From contig JANFNE010000063.1 of assembly GCA_024867545.1 (NCBI GenBank), positions 237,503 through 301,502 of the forward strand: 64,000 nucleotides of DNA. The letters are read 5' to 3'. This document shows, piece by piece, positions 53,986 through 63,772 of the stretch. Within the stretch, counting starts at the first letter, position 1. The number at the start of each line of letters is the position of its first letter. This stretch comes from Phytopythium helicoides (taxonomy: Eukaryota; Oomycota; Peronosporomycetes; Pythiales; Pythiaceae). The translations under genes were made by a program, and so were the position numbers. The notes under the pieces are model-generated. The model did not search any database and was not told where the DNA came from. It saw nothing but the letters and a program-made list of their open reading frames with translations.

Positions 53986-55241
53986 CACGCAGACGTGGAC
54001 GTCGAGCGGCTTGCTCGGAGGGGTGTCCCAGCGCGGCGAGTCGACGGGCTCGCCGAGCTGGATGTGCGTCGTCTGGAAGGGGCTGTCGCCGGCGCTGACG
54101 CTCTTGGCTGGCGCCGGAGCCACCACGCCGCCGTCGCCGTCCACCAGTGGGCCGCCTATGGTGCCCGGGATCCCCAGCGCCGCGGCTGGAGGCGCGTCCG
54201 TCGGCTGCGACGGGCTGGCTCGGTCGGCCTCGCTGCTCTGGTCGCCGCCGCGGTCGCGTTCGGCAGCGGACTTGAAGCGCTCTCCACCAGCGCCGCAGCG
54301 CGCACGGCTGCTGCTAGCGGCGGGCGAAGAAGGAGGAGGAGGGAGGGAGGGCGGAGCGCCGCCAGTCGACGCCAGCAGAGTCGCAACGGCGCGCACTTTC
54401 TCCAAGTGGCCGCCGAAGGTGAGCGCGGAAAGCGGCGGATTGGGAAGTGACGCCCAGAGTGTTGGTCGCTTCTCTTCGCCACCGTGGGTTGCCCGAAGAG
54501 AGGGAGGGAGGGAGGCGCGAAGGGCGTTGTATTTGAGGCACGCGCCCGCCACCGCTTTCTTTCCAAAATGAATGCGTTGGCGCCAAGGCTTTTCGACGAC
54601 GGCGGGAGGACGGGCTACTTTTGCAATTTGCACCCAGCAAAAAAAAATAAGAAGAAACGAAAAACCTCATAGCATTACTTGGAGAATGTATAGCGACATA
54701 AAACCTTGTTGGGTGGCCAGGAACGGTCTCTGGCCTTACCTTTTGAAATACATGTAAACCGAATAATTGGTCGTCCCAATGGTTCTAGAACGTATAGTCA
54801 GACCTTATTTTAGTACCTGTTATCTCCGATACTAGTTTAAAACAGCCACAGATGTTTCTGTACAGACCGCGAGGTTTTTTGCTAGAAAAAGGACGGGCCT
54901 GTTTGGATCTTTTGTGAGGCCCTTCCCCAAGTACACAGAAGAATGGCGGCGAGAAGAAGCGTAGCGCGCGCGCTCGCCGCATGACGTCGTTGGTGGTGAT
55001 GGCCTTGCCTTGCCTCCCTCCCTCCTACGCGATGCTCGCTTGATGCCATCGGATGGATCGAGAACAGGGGCGGGGGGTAACGAATGCCAGCGAAACGTCC
55101 CAAGCAACGAGGGCTCCCTCGCGCCAATAGAGAAGGCGAAACGACAGCCCAAAAGCGCGGCGACGTTACGGCCGCGACCGGAATTAGCGCCGTGGCCCTT
55201 CGAGCGGGGCTTCAACCAGAGACAGAGAGCAGCAGCACCAC

Positions 55242-55273
<32 letters not shown>

Positions 55274-55592
55274 GCAGCTCCCGTCGTGGGTGGAATACGC
55301 CAGGAAGGCTGCAGTGTCCTACACCCGCAAGTGGCTGGAACAGCGACGGATGCCGCAACACATACAAAGCGCCATAGAGCGGCCGACCAGTGGCGCGTCG
55401 CCACGTAAGAACGACAGTGGCCCTCTAGAGAGAGTTGAGGTGCTCTTATACAGAGACTTTCACCGCATAATCAGAAACGACCGAGTGATGGTCGCGATCT
55501 TTCGTTTTCGATGGAACACGACGGACGCCAAATGCTCTACGGTCGGAACGAGGATCGCGCGGGCGCCTCGCGAGATCTTTGGTCGCTGCTGC
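53986..55592. other. Upstream region of BET gene and unassigned DNA
   Basis: 53986-54633 is GC-rich, open in frame with the BET gene and Pro/Ser rich; it may be 5' UTR or an ATG-less coding extension. 54640-55200 is plain spacer. 55229-55278 is a CAG/CAA tract, after which a plus-strand frame (LPSWVEYARKAAVSYTRKWL) looks protein-like but has no ATG. Confidence 0.45.
55229..55278 (+). repeat. CAG/CAA trinucleotide tract
   Basis: About 50 bp of CAG with CAA and CAC interruptions; would encode polyGln on the plus strand if translated. Confidence 0.85.
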
Positions 55593-57218
55593 TCACAGCT
55601 TGTCGACGTGCGCAAGATCGCGCACCATGTTCTTGTGGTGCGACTCGTTGGTGCCGCCGCCGATCTCCAGCAGCTTCGAGTCGCGCCACAGCCGCTCCAC
55701 GTTGTACTCGCCCACGTAGCCGTAGCCGCCCAGCGTCTGGATCGCGCGGTCCGCCACGCGCTTGGCCATGTCGCCGCAGTACAGCTTCACGCCGTCCGTG
55801 TCCACGCGGTTGCCGGCGCTGTCCAGCTTCAGCTGTCTGTGCCACACACACGGATGCAAGCAACAAGGCTATGTCAGCGAACGAATTGAACCGCATCACA
55901 CTCGATGTGCACGCACGCACCGTGCCGTGTTGTACACGTAGGTGCGGCCGGCCATGTACTCGGCGTAGGACTCGGCAATGTTCTTCTGGATCTGCCCAAA
56001 GTTGTTGAGCGGACTGCCGAACGCCACGCGCTCCTTGGCGTAGTTGCTCATGACCTCGAGCGACCGCCGCGCGATGCCGAGGCTCATGGCGGCCAGCGTC
56101 ACGCGCTCGATCTCCAGGTTGCGCATCATGCACAGCACGGCGCTGCCCTCGGACCCCACGAGGTTCTCGACGGGGACCTTGCAGTTCTCGAACACGAGCT
56201 CGGCCGTGTTGGACGCGCGCATGCCGCACTTGTCCTTGATGCGCTGGCCAAGCGAGAAACCCTCAAAGCCCTTCTCCACGATGAAGGACGAAAAGTCCTG
56301 CTTGGCTTTGCCAGAGTTGCCCGTGCGCGCGTAAATGAGGAACGTGTCGCCCAGCTCCGTGTCGTTGAGCGCACCGTTCGTGATCCACATCCTGCATCAT
56401 GAAGCGTCAGACACCACTGCATCATGCGACCATACGGGAAAACAATAGCGTAGACGCACTTGGAGCCATTAAGGATGTAGTACTTGCCGCAGTCCGACTT
56501 CTTGGCCGTCGTGCGCATGCCCAGCACGTCCGTGCCGACCGACGGCTCGCTCATGCCCATGCCGCAGATCTTCTCGCCCGAGCACGCGCCAGGCAGGTAC
56601 TTGCGGCACTGCTCGTCCGACGCGTTGCGCGCAACGTTGTTGACGAACAGCATCGAGTGCGCGAGGAACGACAAGCAGAAGGCGGGGTCGCTTGATGCCA
56701 GCTCCTCATGCGCGATCACCGCCGCCAGCGCGTCCATGCCCGAGCCGCCATACCTGCTCACCACCTCACACATCAGAATTGACGAGTCCAGCTCCTCTCG
56801 CTCTTTTCACACCCAGCACTCACTCTTCCGGCGCCGTGATGCCCAGCAGGCCAATATCGCCGAGCTCGCGGAAGAGCGAGATGTTGAACTTTTCCTCTCG
56901 GTCGTGCTCCAGCGCCTGGAATTCCTCCCTGATCAGCTCCTTTTCTCCAGTCCATCCACCCCACAGCCTCCAGCATCTCCGCACCTGAGGGTCGACCTTG
57001 GTCTTGACAAACCCCGCCAGCATGTCTCGCAGCGCGCCGTGCTCCTCCGTGGGCGTGAACAGGTCGAACGAACCCGCAGACTTCCCCGCCCCGTCAGTCC
57101 TCCATTTGTTGTTTTTTGAACCCATTTACGCAAAACCCGACCGCACCATGAAGCGAGCGCCGCCAGTTCGAGCGAAAGCCGCGCGGGCCACCGAGCGCGC
57201 GGACAAGACGCGCAGCAT
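55593..57218 (-). CDS. IVD: Isovaleryl-CoA dehydrogenase-like acyl-CoA dehydrogenase, 430 aa, six exons
   Basis: Mitochondrial FAD acyl-CoA dehydrogenase, most like isovaleryl-CoA dehydrogenase of leucine breakdown. Exons: 57218-57147, 57080-56985, 56939-56824, 56753-56460, 56391-55921, 55836-55593; introns 66, 45, 70, 68 and 84 bp, all GT-AG with consistent phases, total 1,293 nt. Exon 1 encodes only the presequence MLRVLSARSVARAAFARTGG. Motifs: LFRELGDIGLLGITAPEEYG across the exon 3/4 junction, GMGMSEPSVGTDVLGM (acyl-CoA dehydrogenase signature 1), RIKDKCGMRASNTAELVFEN, and LGGYGYVGEYNVERLWRD. The IVD-type catalytic Glu is present in NLEIERVTLAAMSLG, while the position used by medium-chain enzymes is Gly (LLEIGGGTNES), supporting IVD over MCAD or SCAD. 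Intron 2 is 45 nt and frame-preserving. Divergent from CEP131 (282 bp). Confidence 0.88.
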
Positions 57219-57500
57219 CGCGGGAATTCGAGGGAGAACGCGGTCGTGGACGTCAGATTCGACTGTGCTTGCCAGGCGACGGCGACTGCAAGGTGACCAT
57301 GTCGTCGAATACGAGGTGCAGACGACAGAGAGGCTGCGATTGGCTGAAATGCCAACTTCAAGTTCGGAGTGGACCACACGACTCCGTCGACATGGCAGTT
57401 GCAGCTAATCAACAAGCGGTAACGGACTGCCCAAAAATGGAAATGCGATGTAAGGGGCTGGCGCTTGGCGAGCTTGGAGGACTTGCAGTACTGGTGGATC
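57219..57500. promoter_or_regulatory. Shared upstream region of IVD and CEP131 genes
   Basis: 282 bp between divergent start codons, with an inverted CCAAT box (gcgattggctg, ATTGG at 57339). It must serve both genes, so shared control of a mitochondrial enzyme and a ciliary gene is implied by layout alone. Confidence 0.4.
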
Positions 57501-59844
57501 ATGAACCAGGCGCCTGAGCCGCGGGTGTCAAGGCGGAGAGGCGGTAGGAATCGGAGGAATTGAGCACTCCTTGAGCGATGGCATGCTGATATGAATGCCT
57601 TGGTTGTCGGAAGAACGGAGAGTGGTCAAGTCTGCAAAGGTCCCTGATGCAGATGACAACAACCAGGTGCAGCTCGTCTCGTTCAAACACCTTGATAGCG
57701 CATGCGCACTGATTGATCTATGGACATAGCCGTTGTCCCTGGAGCTCGAGGATCCCGCGGAGACGCCACCGCCAAAGTATTCCCGCAGCAACCGGTCAGA
57801 CACAGGATCGATTGCATCACGCTCGCCGAAGAGTGTGGTGAGCGCAGCTACGAGCAGCATCTACGACTACCTTGACGCACTCGAGACCGAGTCGGCAATG
57901 CAGTTGGAAGGCGTGCAGCCACCAAGTTCGTTTGGCAGCAGAAATTTGACTGCGTGGGATGAAGATGCGGAGTCAGGCGGGACGAAGTTGTCGTCGCCCG
58001 CAGGCTCGCTTCAGTCAGATCAAAGCAATGCGTACTATGTCGAGATCAAGGCGAAGCTCGGAACGATGGCGATCGAGCTCAATGTAGGAATCTGTTGCAA
58101 TGTGTGAGAAATAGCAAAGCTGACCGAATGCTGTGTGAACAGGACAAGACAAAAACGATCGAGCTGCTCAAGGGTGCGCGTAAGAAGGACAAAGCCAAAA
58201 CAAAGCAGCTCCTTGCGGCAGCTGATGCAGCACACAAAGACCAGCTCAAGCAACTGCAGCTCAAATTCGAGAAGGAGCTTGAGCAGCATCTCGACTTTGC
58301 GCAGGGCCTTGTTGCTGACAAGGTTTGAGATAGTTCACTTTGCTCTTTGATGTCCTTGAAACTCATGCTTGCACTTGCCCACATAGGCTGCGCTTGCGAA
58401 GCGCTGTGACGAGTTAGTAGCCGAGCTTCAAAAAGCCAATGCGACAGCTGCTCGTGAGGCAGAGCGAGCAAAGATGCAGCTGAAGGATGCGCGAGAACGT
58501 TGGCTATTGCAGGAGAAATCGCGGCGAGAGCAATGGGTGCGAGCTGTGTTTGTTGTTATATGTCGCGCTGACAGCAGCTAACAAGCTAGTTAATCCTCCA
58601 TTCAGATCGCCAAGAAGACGGAGGAGATAAAGAAGTCGACTGTATCCGCTCTGGAGCCAGACATCCAACTCATTCTGGCAAGAGGCAAGGCTGATCTTGA
58701 ACGTGCTCAGGAAGCCGCCGGCGAGGAGCGGCGCAAGTTAAAACTTCAGCTCGAAAAGGAGAAAGAGGCAGCACTTCAGCGGCAGAAAGATGATTATGAG
58801 CGACAGCTTGTGGACGCGCGTGAGAAGGAGAGAGTGAAACTCGTCGCGAGACTCGATGCTGCAGACGCCGAACTGCAGCAGCAGCTGAGTGCACAGCGAC
58901 GGCGATTGCAAGATGAGGCAGAAGTCGTACGAAACGAGCTGCTAAGCGAAGTGCGTGCACTAAAAGCAAGCCATCAGCACGAGCTCGAGGACGCGAAGGT
59001 ACAGTCCATGCAACGACTGACAGTAGCAAGCGAGCAAGCCAAGAAAGAGCGGCAAGAGCTGTTAGCGAAGTGCGAGCGAGATGTGCAAGCGGCTCGCGAG
59101 CAGGCTCGAGCGGACCAAGGACGCTTTGAGCAAGAGCTGGAGGCTCGGCTGCGGCAGGAAATGGAGCACAGCAAGCAGGCACTGGAGGCCCAAATGCTGC
59201 AGTCTCGCGACGCCAAGATCGAGCTCGTGATCGACAAGCTGCAGGAAGAGAGTAGGCAGCGACTGGAAGCAGCCGAGCAGCGTGCTCAACGAAAACTGGA
59301 GCAGGAGCGCAAGGACTGGGAGCGAAAGCTCAAGCAGACGAGCGAGGTCGAGGGTGTGTGGATGGACAAGAACCGCGAGCTGCACGCCAAGCTTGGACGG
59401 CTCGAGGCTTCACTTGCGAGTCTGCGAGAGGAAAAGGATGTAGTCACTAATGACTCGAAGCTGGCGAGCGACAAAGCCAGTGAGCTGGCTCGGCTCCTGA
59501 CGGACGAGCGTCGAAGCCACGATAGTGCGATCGTCCAGCTCGAGAAGCGATGCCGAGCCATCGAAAATGACGGCGCAATGGTCAAACAGCAGCTCACAGC
59601 CGAGGCGACGTCCTTACGAGACAAGCTGGAGCAGCTCGAAGCCCACTGGCAGGCTCAGCTGCGTCAAAGACAGCAAGAGCACGAAGCCGCGCTTGGATCG
59701 CTGCACGAACGCGTTCGGGCGACCGTGGCGCGTAAAGATCAGGTCATCGCCGGACTTCAGGAGGACGTGGCGGTGCTCGGCGCCAAGCTCGACAAGAGCC
59801 GCGCGCTCATCGAGGAGCAGCGACGCCAGCTCTTTAGCGAGTAG
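57501..59844 (+). CDS. CEP131: CEP131/AZI1 family centriolar protein, about 672 aa, six exons
   Basis: Centriolar satellite/transition-zone coiled-coil protein required for ciliogenesis in animals. Exons read as 57501-57543, 57614-57666, 57730-58083, 58143-58322, 58387-58536 and 58606-59844, with GT-AG introns of 70, 63, 59, 64 and 69 bp; total 2,019 nt. The two tiny 5' exons are inferred: an in-frame TAG right before exon 3 (57727) forces a splice there, and the chosen exons restore phase, but other starts are possible. Residues 30-150 are Ser rich and the rest is coiled coil. Family landmarks: IAKKTEEIKKSTVSALEPDIQ with ILARGKADLER, RDAKIELVIDKLQEE, and near the end LHERVRATVARKDQVIAGLQ, all in the CEP131 order. 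Animal CEP131 is about 1,080 aa, with the extra length at the N-terminus. Convergent with histone H1 (168 bp). Confidence 0.85.
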
Positions 59845-60012
59845 GAACAACACGACAAGCAACAACAGGAAGAAGAGAAAAAGTCAAATGCAACGTTTTC
59901 CAATTACCACATGGGGATTCCCAGCGGGAATAATAAAAATAAGCGACAACAACTTGGAGATGAAAGGCAGCGCGCGCTCGCTAGGCGCTCGCAACAGATT
60001 GAAGCGCGGCGC

Positions 60013-60561
60013 TTACGCCGACTTCTTGGGAGCGGGCTTCTTGGCGGCCGACTTCTTGACGACCTTCTTCTTGGTGGTGGTGGGCTTCTTGGCCGCGACC
60101 TTCTTGGTCGACTTGGTCACCTTCTTAGCAGCGGGCTTGGCAGCCTTCTTAGCGGGCTTGGCGGCCTTCTTGGCAGCAGGCTTCTTGGCCGACGCCGCCT
60201 TCTTGGCCGCGGGCTTCTTGGCACTAGCCGCCTTCTTGGCAACAGGCTTCTTGGCCGTGGCGGCCTTCTTGGCAGCAGGCTTGTCGGCGGCAGGCTTCTT
60301 GGCAGCCACAGGCTTCTTCTCGGCGGCCGCGAGCTTGAACGAGCCCTTCACGGCCACGAGCTTGCCGGTCTCGACGCCGCGCTTGAGCGCGATGTTGAGG
60401 CGCGACTTGGAGTAGCCGGCGCCCTTCTTGGCCGACACGTACTTGTCGATGGCGTGGCGCGACGAGCCCGAGCGCTCCTTGAGCGTCAGCACGGCCTCCT
60501 TGATGAGGTCGTAGTAGCCGGGGCCGGGCGCGACGGTGGTCTTCTTGGGGGCGGCAGGCAT
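60013..60561 (-). CDS. Linker histone H1, 182 aa
   Basis: Nucleosome linker histone. Residues about 12-80 form the H15 globular domain: PGYYDLIKEAVLTLKERSGS, SRHAIDKYVSAKKGAGYSKS, NIALKRGVETGKLVAVKGSF. The rest is a classic Lys/Ala/Pro tail made of AAKKPA-type repeats (KKAASAKKPAAKK and similar). The H15 domain is slightly shorter than in animals. The start is the ATG at 60561; no intron, as usual for histones. Two CCAAT boxes inside an 18-bp direct repeat lie 340-410 bp upstream. Confidence 0.97.
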   Translation of the reverse strand: MPAAPKKTTVAPGPGYYDLIKEAVLTLKERSGSSRHAIDKYVSAKKGAGYSKSRLNIALKRGVETGKLVAVKGSFKLAAAEKKPVAAKKPAADKPAAKKAATAKKPVAKKAASAKKPAAKKAASAKKPAAKKAAKPAKKAAKPAAKKVTKSTKKVAAKKPTTTKKKVVKKSAAKKPAPKKSA

Positions 60562-62135
60562 CTTGGAGAGGTTTGGAGCTTGAGGAACTTGGAGTCTTCT
60601 TGGGCAGCTGGCAAATTCGGTTGTATCGGAATTTCCAGGCGGGCGGAAATGTGAAAGAGCGCTGCGCGGGGGATAGATTACTGCAATCTATTTTAAACCG
60701 CACTTCAAACTGGCGCGTGACGCTGTCTCCCCTCCCGGGTGTCTATGGTGGGTCTTCCCTCCCGTTGGCCCCTCGTTTGTATTGAATTTTGTAATCTTCG
60801 TGTGGTTGAAAGCACCGGTGGTGCAGGCGGGGCGACGCGCCGTATCATCATGGCTCGCGCCAAGTAGTTTACCAAATAGCTTCGCTAAAATTCAAAGTGG
60901 ATTCCGCCAATCAGCGGCCAGCGCGGCAAACCCACACGCACGAAGAACAACGGATTCCGCCAATCAGCGCGCTCCGCGAGCTTCCAGGCCACACACTGGC
61001 CGCCGTCACTTTGGCACCCGCGAGTGCATGGGGATGGAGGTCACGAAAAAGGAAGGGGGGTCACGTACTCCACCCCGCCGCCACTCCGCATGCCGCCGCC
61101 GATGGGCGCTCGTTGCTCGCCAGCCACGCGGCGGGCGGAGGCGCGCGACACACGAGCGGGTGGCGCCGCGTTCGGCGCGTCGAGCTGCGTGTCGATCGGT
61201 GCCGGTGGGGGCGGGGGCGGCGCGCCCAGCCGCGCGCGAAAACGGCATCCAAATCCGGTCTTTCGAGGCGCCCGGTTGACGGGTTTCCTAGGTTTTCCCC
61301 ATAGTCATGGGATTTTGGGAAAATGTCGAGTGCGGGAAAATCGCGATATTCCGCGAATATGCACGCTTCGAACGTAGTTGGGGGCTCGCCGAGGTCCTAG
61401 AAGAGACTCTCAGCTACAAGTAGAGCCTTTCAGCGTTCAAAAATTCGGCCGGGAAGGCACCCATATCGAGCGATCCCCGCCTGGAAGCGCGCATTTTCAC
61501 GCCGCCTTCCGAGCCTAGTGACGGGTGGTCAGGCGAGTGTCTCTCACGCCGCCCGACGACCCCAGGACTGCGAATCTACCTCTCACCAGACTTCAACTAC
61601 GTCATCCAGGCCTCGCTCCTCGACGTCGGTGACCCGGAGACAGCCAGCGCGCCGCGACACCCGCCACCTCGGCTTTCCCATCGGCACGCGGTTTCCACGT
61701 CCAGCCAGGTGGCAAGCGACCCGCCAATCATGGCGCCTCCATCGCGGCGACTTCAACTGCAACTGCACGAGCCTCGCCACGTCTACGCCGGCGGGGCCTC
61801 GGCCTCCAGTCATGCCGTTCGTCGCCGCCTTTCACACCCTCCGAGCAGCCCTCCCGGCTCGCCATCCACTCCCGTCGGCGTCATGGCCACTGTCCTCGCA
61901 GTCTCTTGTGGCGCGTATGCGCATCTCGCCCTCTGGCCACACGCGATTTCCAGCACCAGAATCGGAGTTTAAAACACCACTTGACTTGGTTAAAGTATAG
62001 TTGTGATGGATACGAGCTCGTCTTTGTTGCTTGGCGCGCGCGTGTTGGATGGGGCGGGCCAGCCCAAGCAATCGACTGCGCGCCGATCATTTCGCGACCC
62101 GCCGGCTGCCGAGAAAGTGCTCCTCGTCGCTCACG
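60562..62135. other. Intergenic region between H1 and AAT, no supported gene
   Basis: Divergent upstream regions of histone H1 (left) and aspartate aminotransferase (right). GC-rich overlapping frames at 60782-61380 and 61518-62000 exist on both strands with no motif and arginine/proline-rich composition typical of chance frames in GC-rich DNA. The stretch 61500-62000 reads slightly like decayed repeat sequence, family unknown. Confidence 0.45.
60899..60969. promoter_or_regulatory. Two CCAAT boxes in an 18-bp direct repeat, H1 upstream region
   Basis: GGATTCCGCCAATCAGCG occurs at 60899-60916 and again at 60952-60969, 53 bp apart, each with a CCAAT box. Position upstream of histone H1 suggests a promoter element. 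Confidence 0.5.
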
Positions 62136-63561
62136 ATGCTGTCGCGCCACCTCCGCATGCGCCTGTCGACCGCCTCCAGGCAGCTGTCGACGTCCTCGGG
62201 CCACTGGCTTGGCGACGTGCCCATGGGCCCGGCCGATCCGATCCTCGGGCTCACTGAGCGCTTCAACAAGGACACGGACGCGCGCAAGGTCTCGCTCGGC
62301 GTCGGCGCCTACCGCGACGACAACGGCAAGGTGCGAGATGGGTGGTGGCGAGCCCAGCGGTGGGAGATTGATGGATGCACGTCGCTAACGGATCGTGTGC
62401 GCAGCCGTACCTGCTGCCGTCGGTGCTCGAGGCCGAGCAGCGCATCATGGTGGCCGGCAAGAACAAGGAGTACGCCGGCATCGCGGGCATGAAGGACTTT
62501 GTGGACCTGTCGCTCAAGTTCGCCTACGGAGAGGACAGCAAGGCGCTCGCCGAGAAGCGCGTCACGGGCGTGCAGACCATCTCGGGCACGGGCGGCTGCC
62601 GCCTCGCCGGCGAGTTCTTCAGCCGCTTCCTCGGCAAGGGCACGCCCATCTACCTCCCCAACCCCACGTGGGGCAACCACATCCCCATCATGAAGGACGC
62701 CGGCCTTGAGGTGCGCCGCTACACGTACTACGAGCCTGCCTCGCGCGGCCTCGACATTGAGGGCCTGCTCAGCGACCTCAAGGGAGCCCCCGAGCGTTCC
62801 GTCTTCCTGCTGCACGCCTGCGCGCACAACCCCACGGGCGTTGACCCCACCATGGAGCAGTGGAAGGAGATCGCCGACGTCATGAAGGCCAAGAACCACA
62901 TCGCCTTCTTCGACTGCGCCTACCAGGGCTTTGCCTCGGGCGACGCCAACCGCGACGCCAGCGCCATCCGCTACGTACGTGCTGCGATCTCTGTATGATA
63001 CGATGTTGATATTGCGCACTTATCATTGCTCTTTGCTTGTGTCTACTACAGTTCGTCGAGCAGGGTCACAACATCCTGCTGTGCCAGTCGTACGCCAAGA
63101 ACTTTGGCCTGTACGGTGAGCGTGTTGGTGCCCTCAGCGTTGTCACGCGCAACGAGGAGGAGGCGCAGCGCGTCGAGTCGCAGCTTAAGATCCTCATCCG
63201 CCCCATGTACTCCAACCCGCCGATCCACGGTTCGCTGATCGTGTCGACGATTCTGTCGGACGACAAGCTCAAGGCGCAGTGGTACGCCGAGTGCAAGGGC
63301 ATGGCTGACCGCATCATCTCGATGCGCACGGCGCTCCGCTCGGCCATCGAGGCGCTCGACAAGAACAACGACTGGCAGCACATCACGGACCAGATCGGTA
63401 TGTTCTGCTACACGGGTCTGACGGAGGCGCAGGTCGCTCGCATGATCGAGACGCACCATATCTATCTGACCAAGGACGGTCGCATCAGTATGGCTGGTGT
63501 GACCTCCAAGAACGTCGACTACATCGCGCAGTCGATTGCTGAGGTCGTGCAGAACGCCTAA
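62136..63561 (+). CDS. GOT2: Aspartate aminotransferase, mitochondrial, 424 aa, three exons
   Basis: PLP enzyme that interconverts aspartate and 2-oxoglutarate with oxaloacetate and glutamate, part of the malate-aspartate shuttle. Exons 62136-62330, 62405-62974 and 63052-63561; introns of 74 and 77 bp, both phase 0. The presequence [20 protein letters not shown] supports mitochondrial import and the ATG at 62136. Motifs: [39 protein letters not shown] across the first junction, [26 protein letters not shown], and [14 protein letters not shown] with the PLP-binding Lys. Length equals that of mature-plus-leader GOT2 enzymes (about 430). D-2-hydroxyglutarate dehydrogenase in this window also yields 2-oxoglutarate, its co-substrate. 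Confidence 0.96.
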
Positions 63562-63772
63562 GCGATGAGGTAGAGGCGGCGTGGTGGCCATTGCTCTAAA
63601 TCGTACTGTTACGTAGCCAAACAAACGAATTGGATATGTGAAGCGAGCAACATGACACATTGTGAGTTGAATTTACTGTTTGGGTTCAAAGAGTGTACTC
63701 GACTGGAAAGCTCAGCCAAGTTGAAGTGCATAGCTGCTAAGTATAGCTAGGCGCTAATAAGAGTTCGTTTTG

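Noticed and set aside
53986..54633. N-terminal 216 codons upstream of the BET start
   Set aside because: Open in frame but begins with GTG and is low-complexity Pro/Ser; kept only as a possible extension.
54832..55404. 190-codon minus-strand frame
   Set aside because: Ala-rich stretch comes from the CAG tract read in antisense; no motif and no support from neighbouring exons.
60782..62000. Plus- and minus-strand frames of 60-165 codons between H1 and AAT
   Set aside because: Arg/Pro-rich, overlapping on both strands, with no motif; typical chance frames in GC-rich intergenic DNA.
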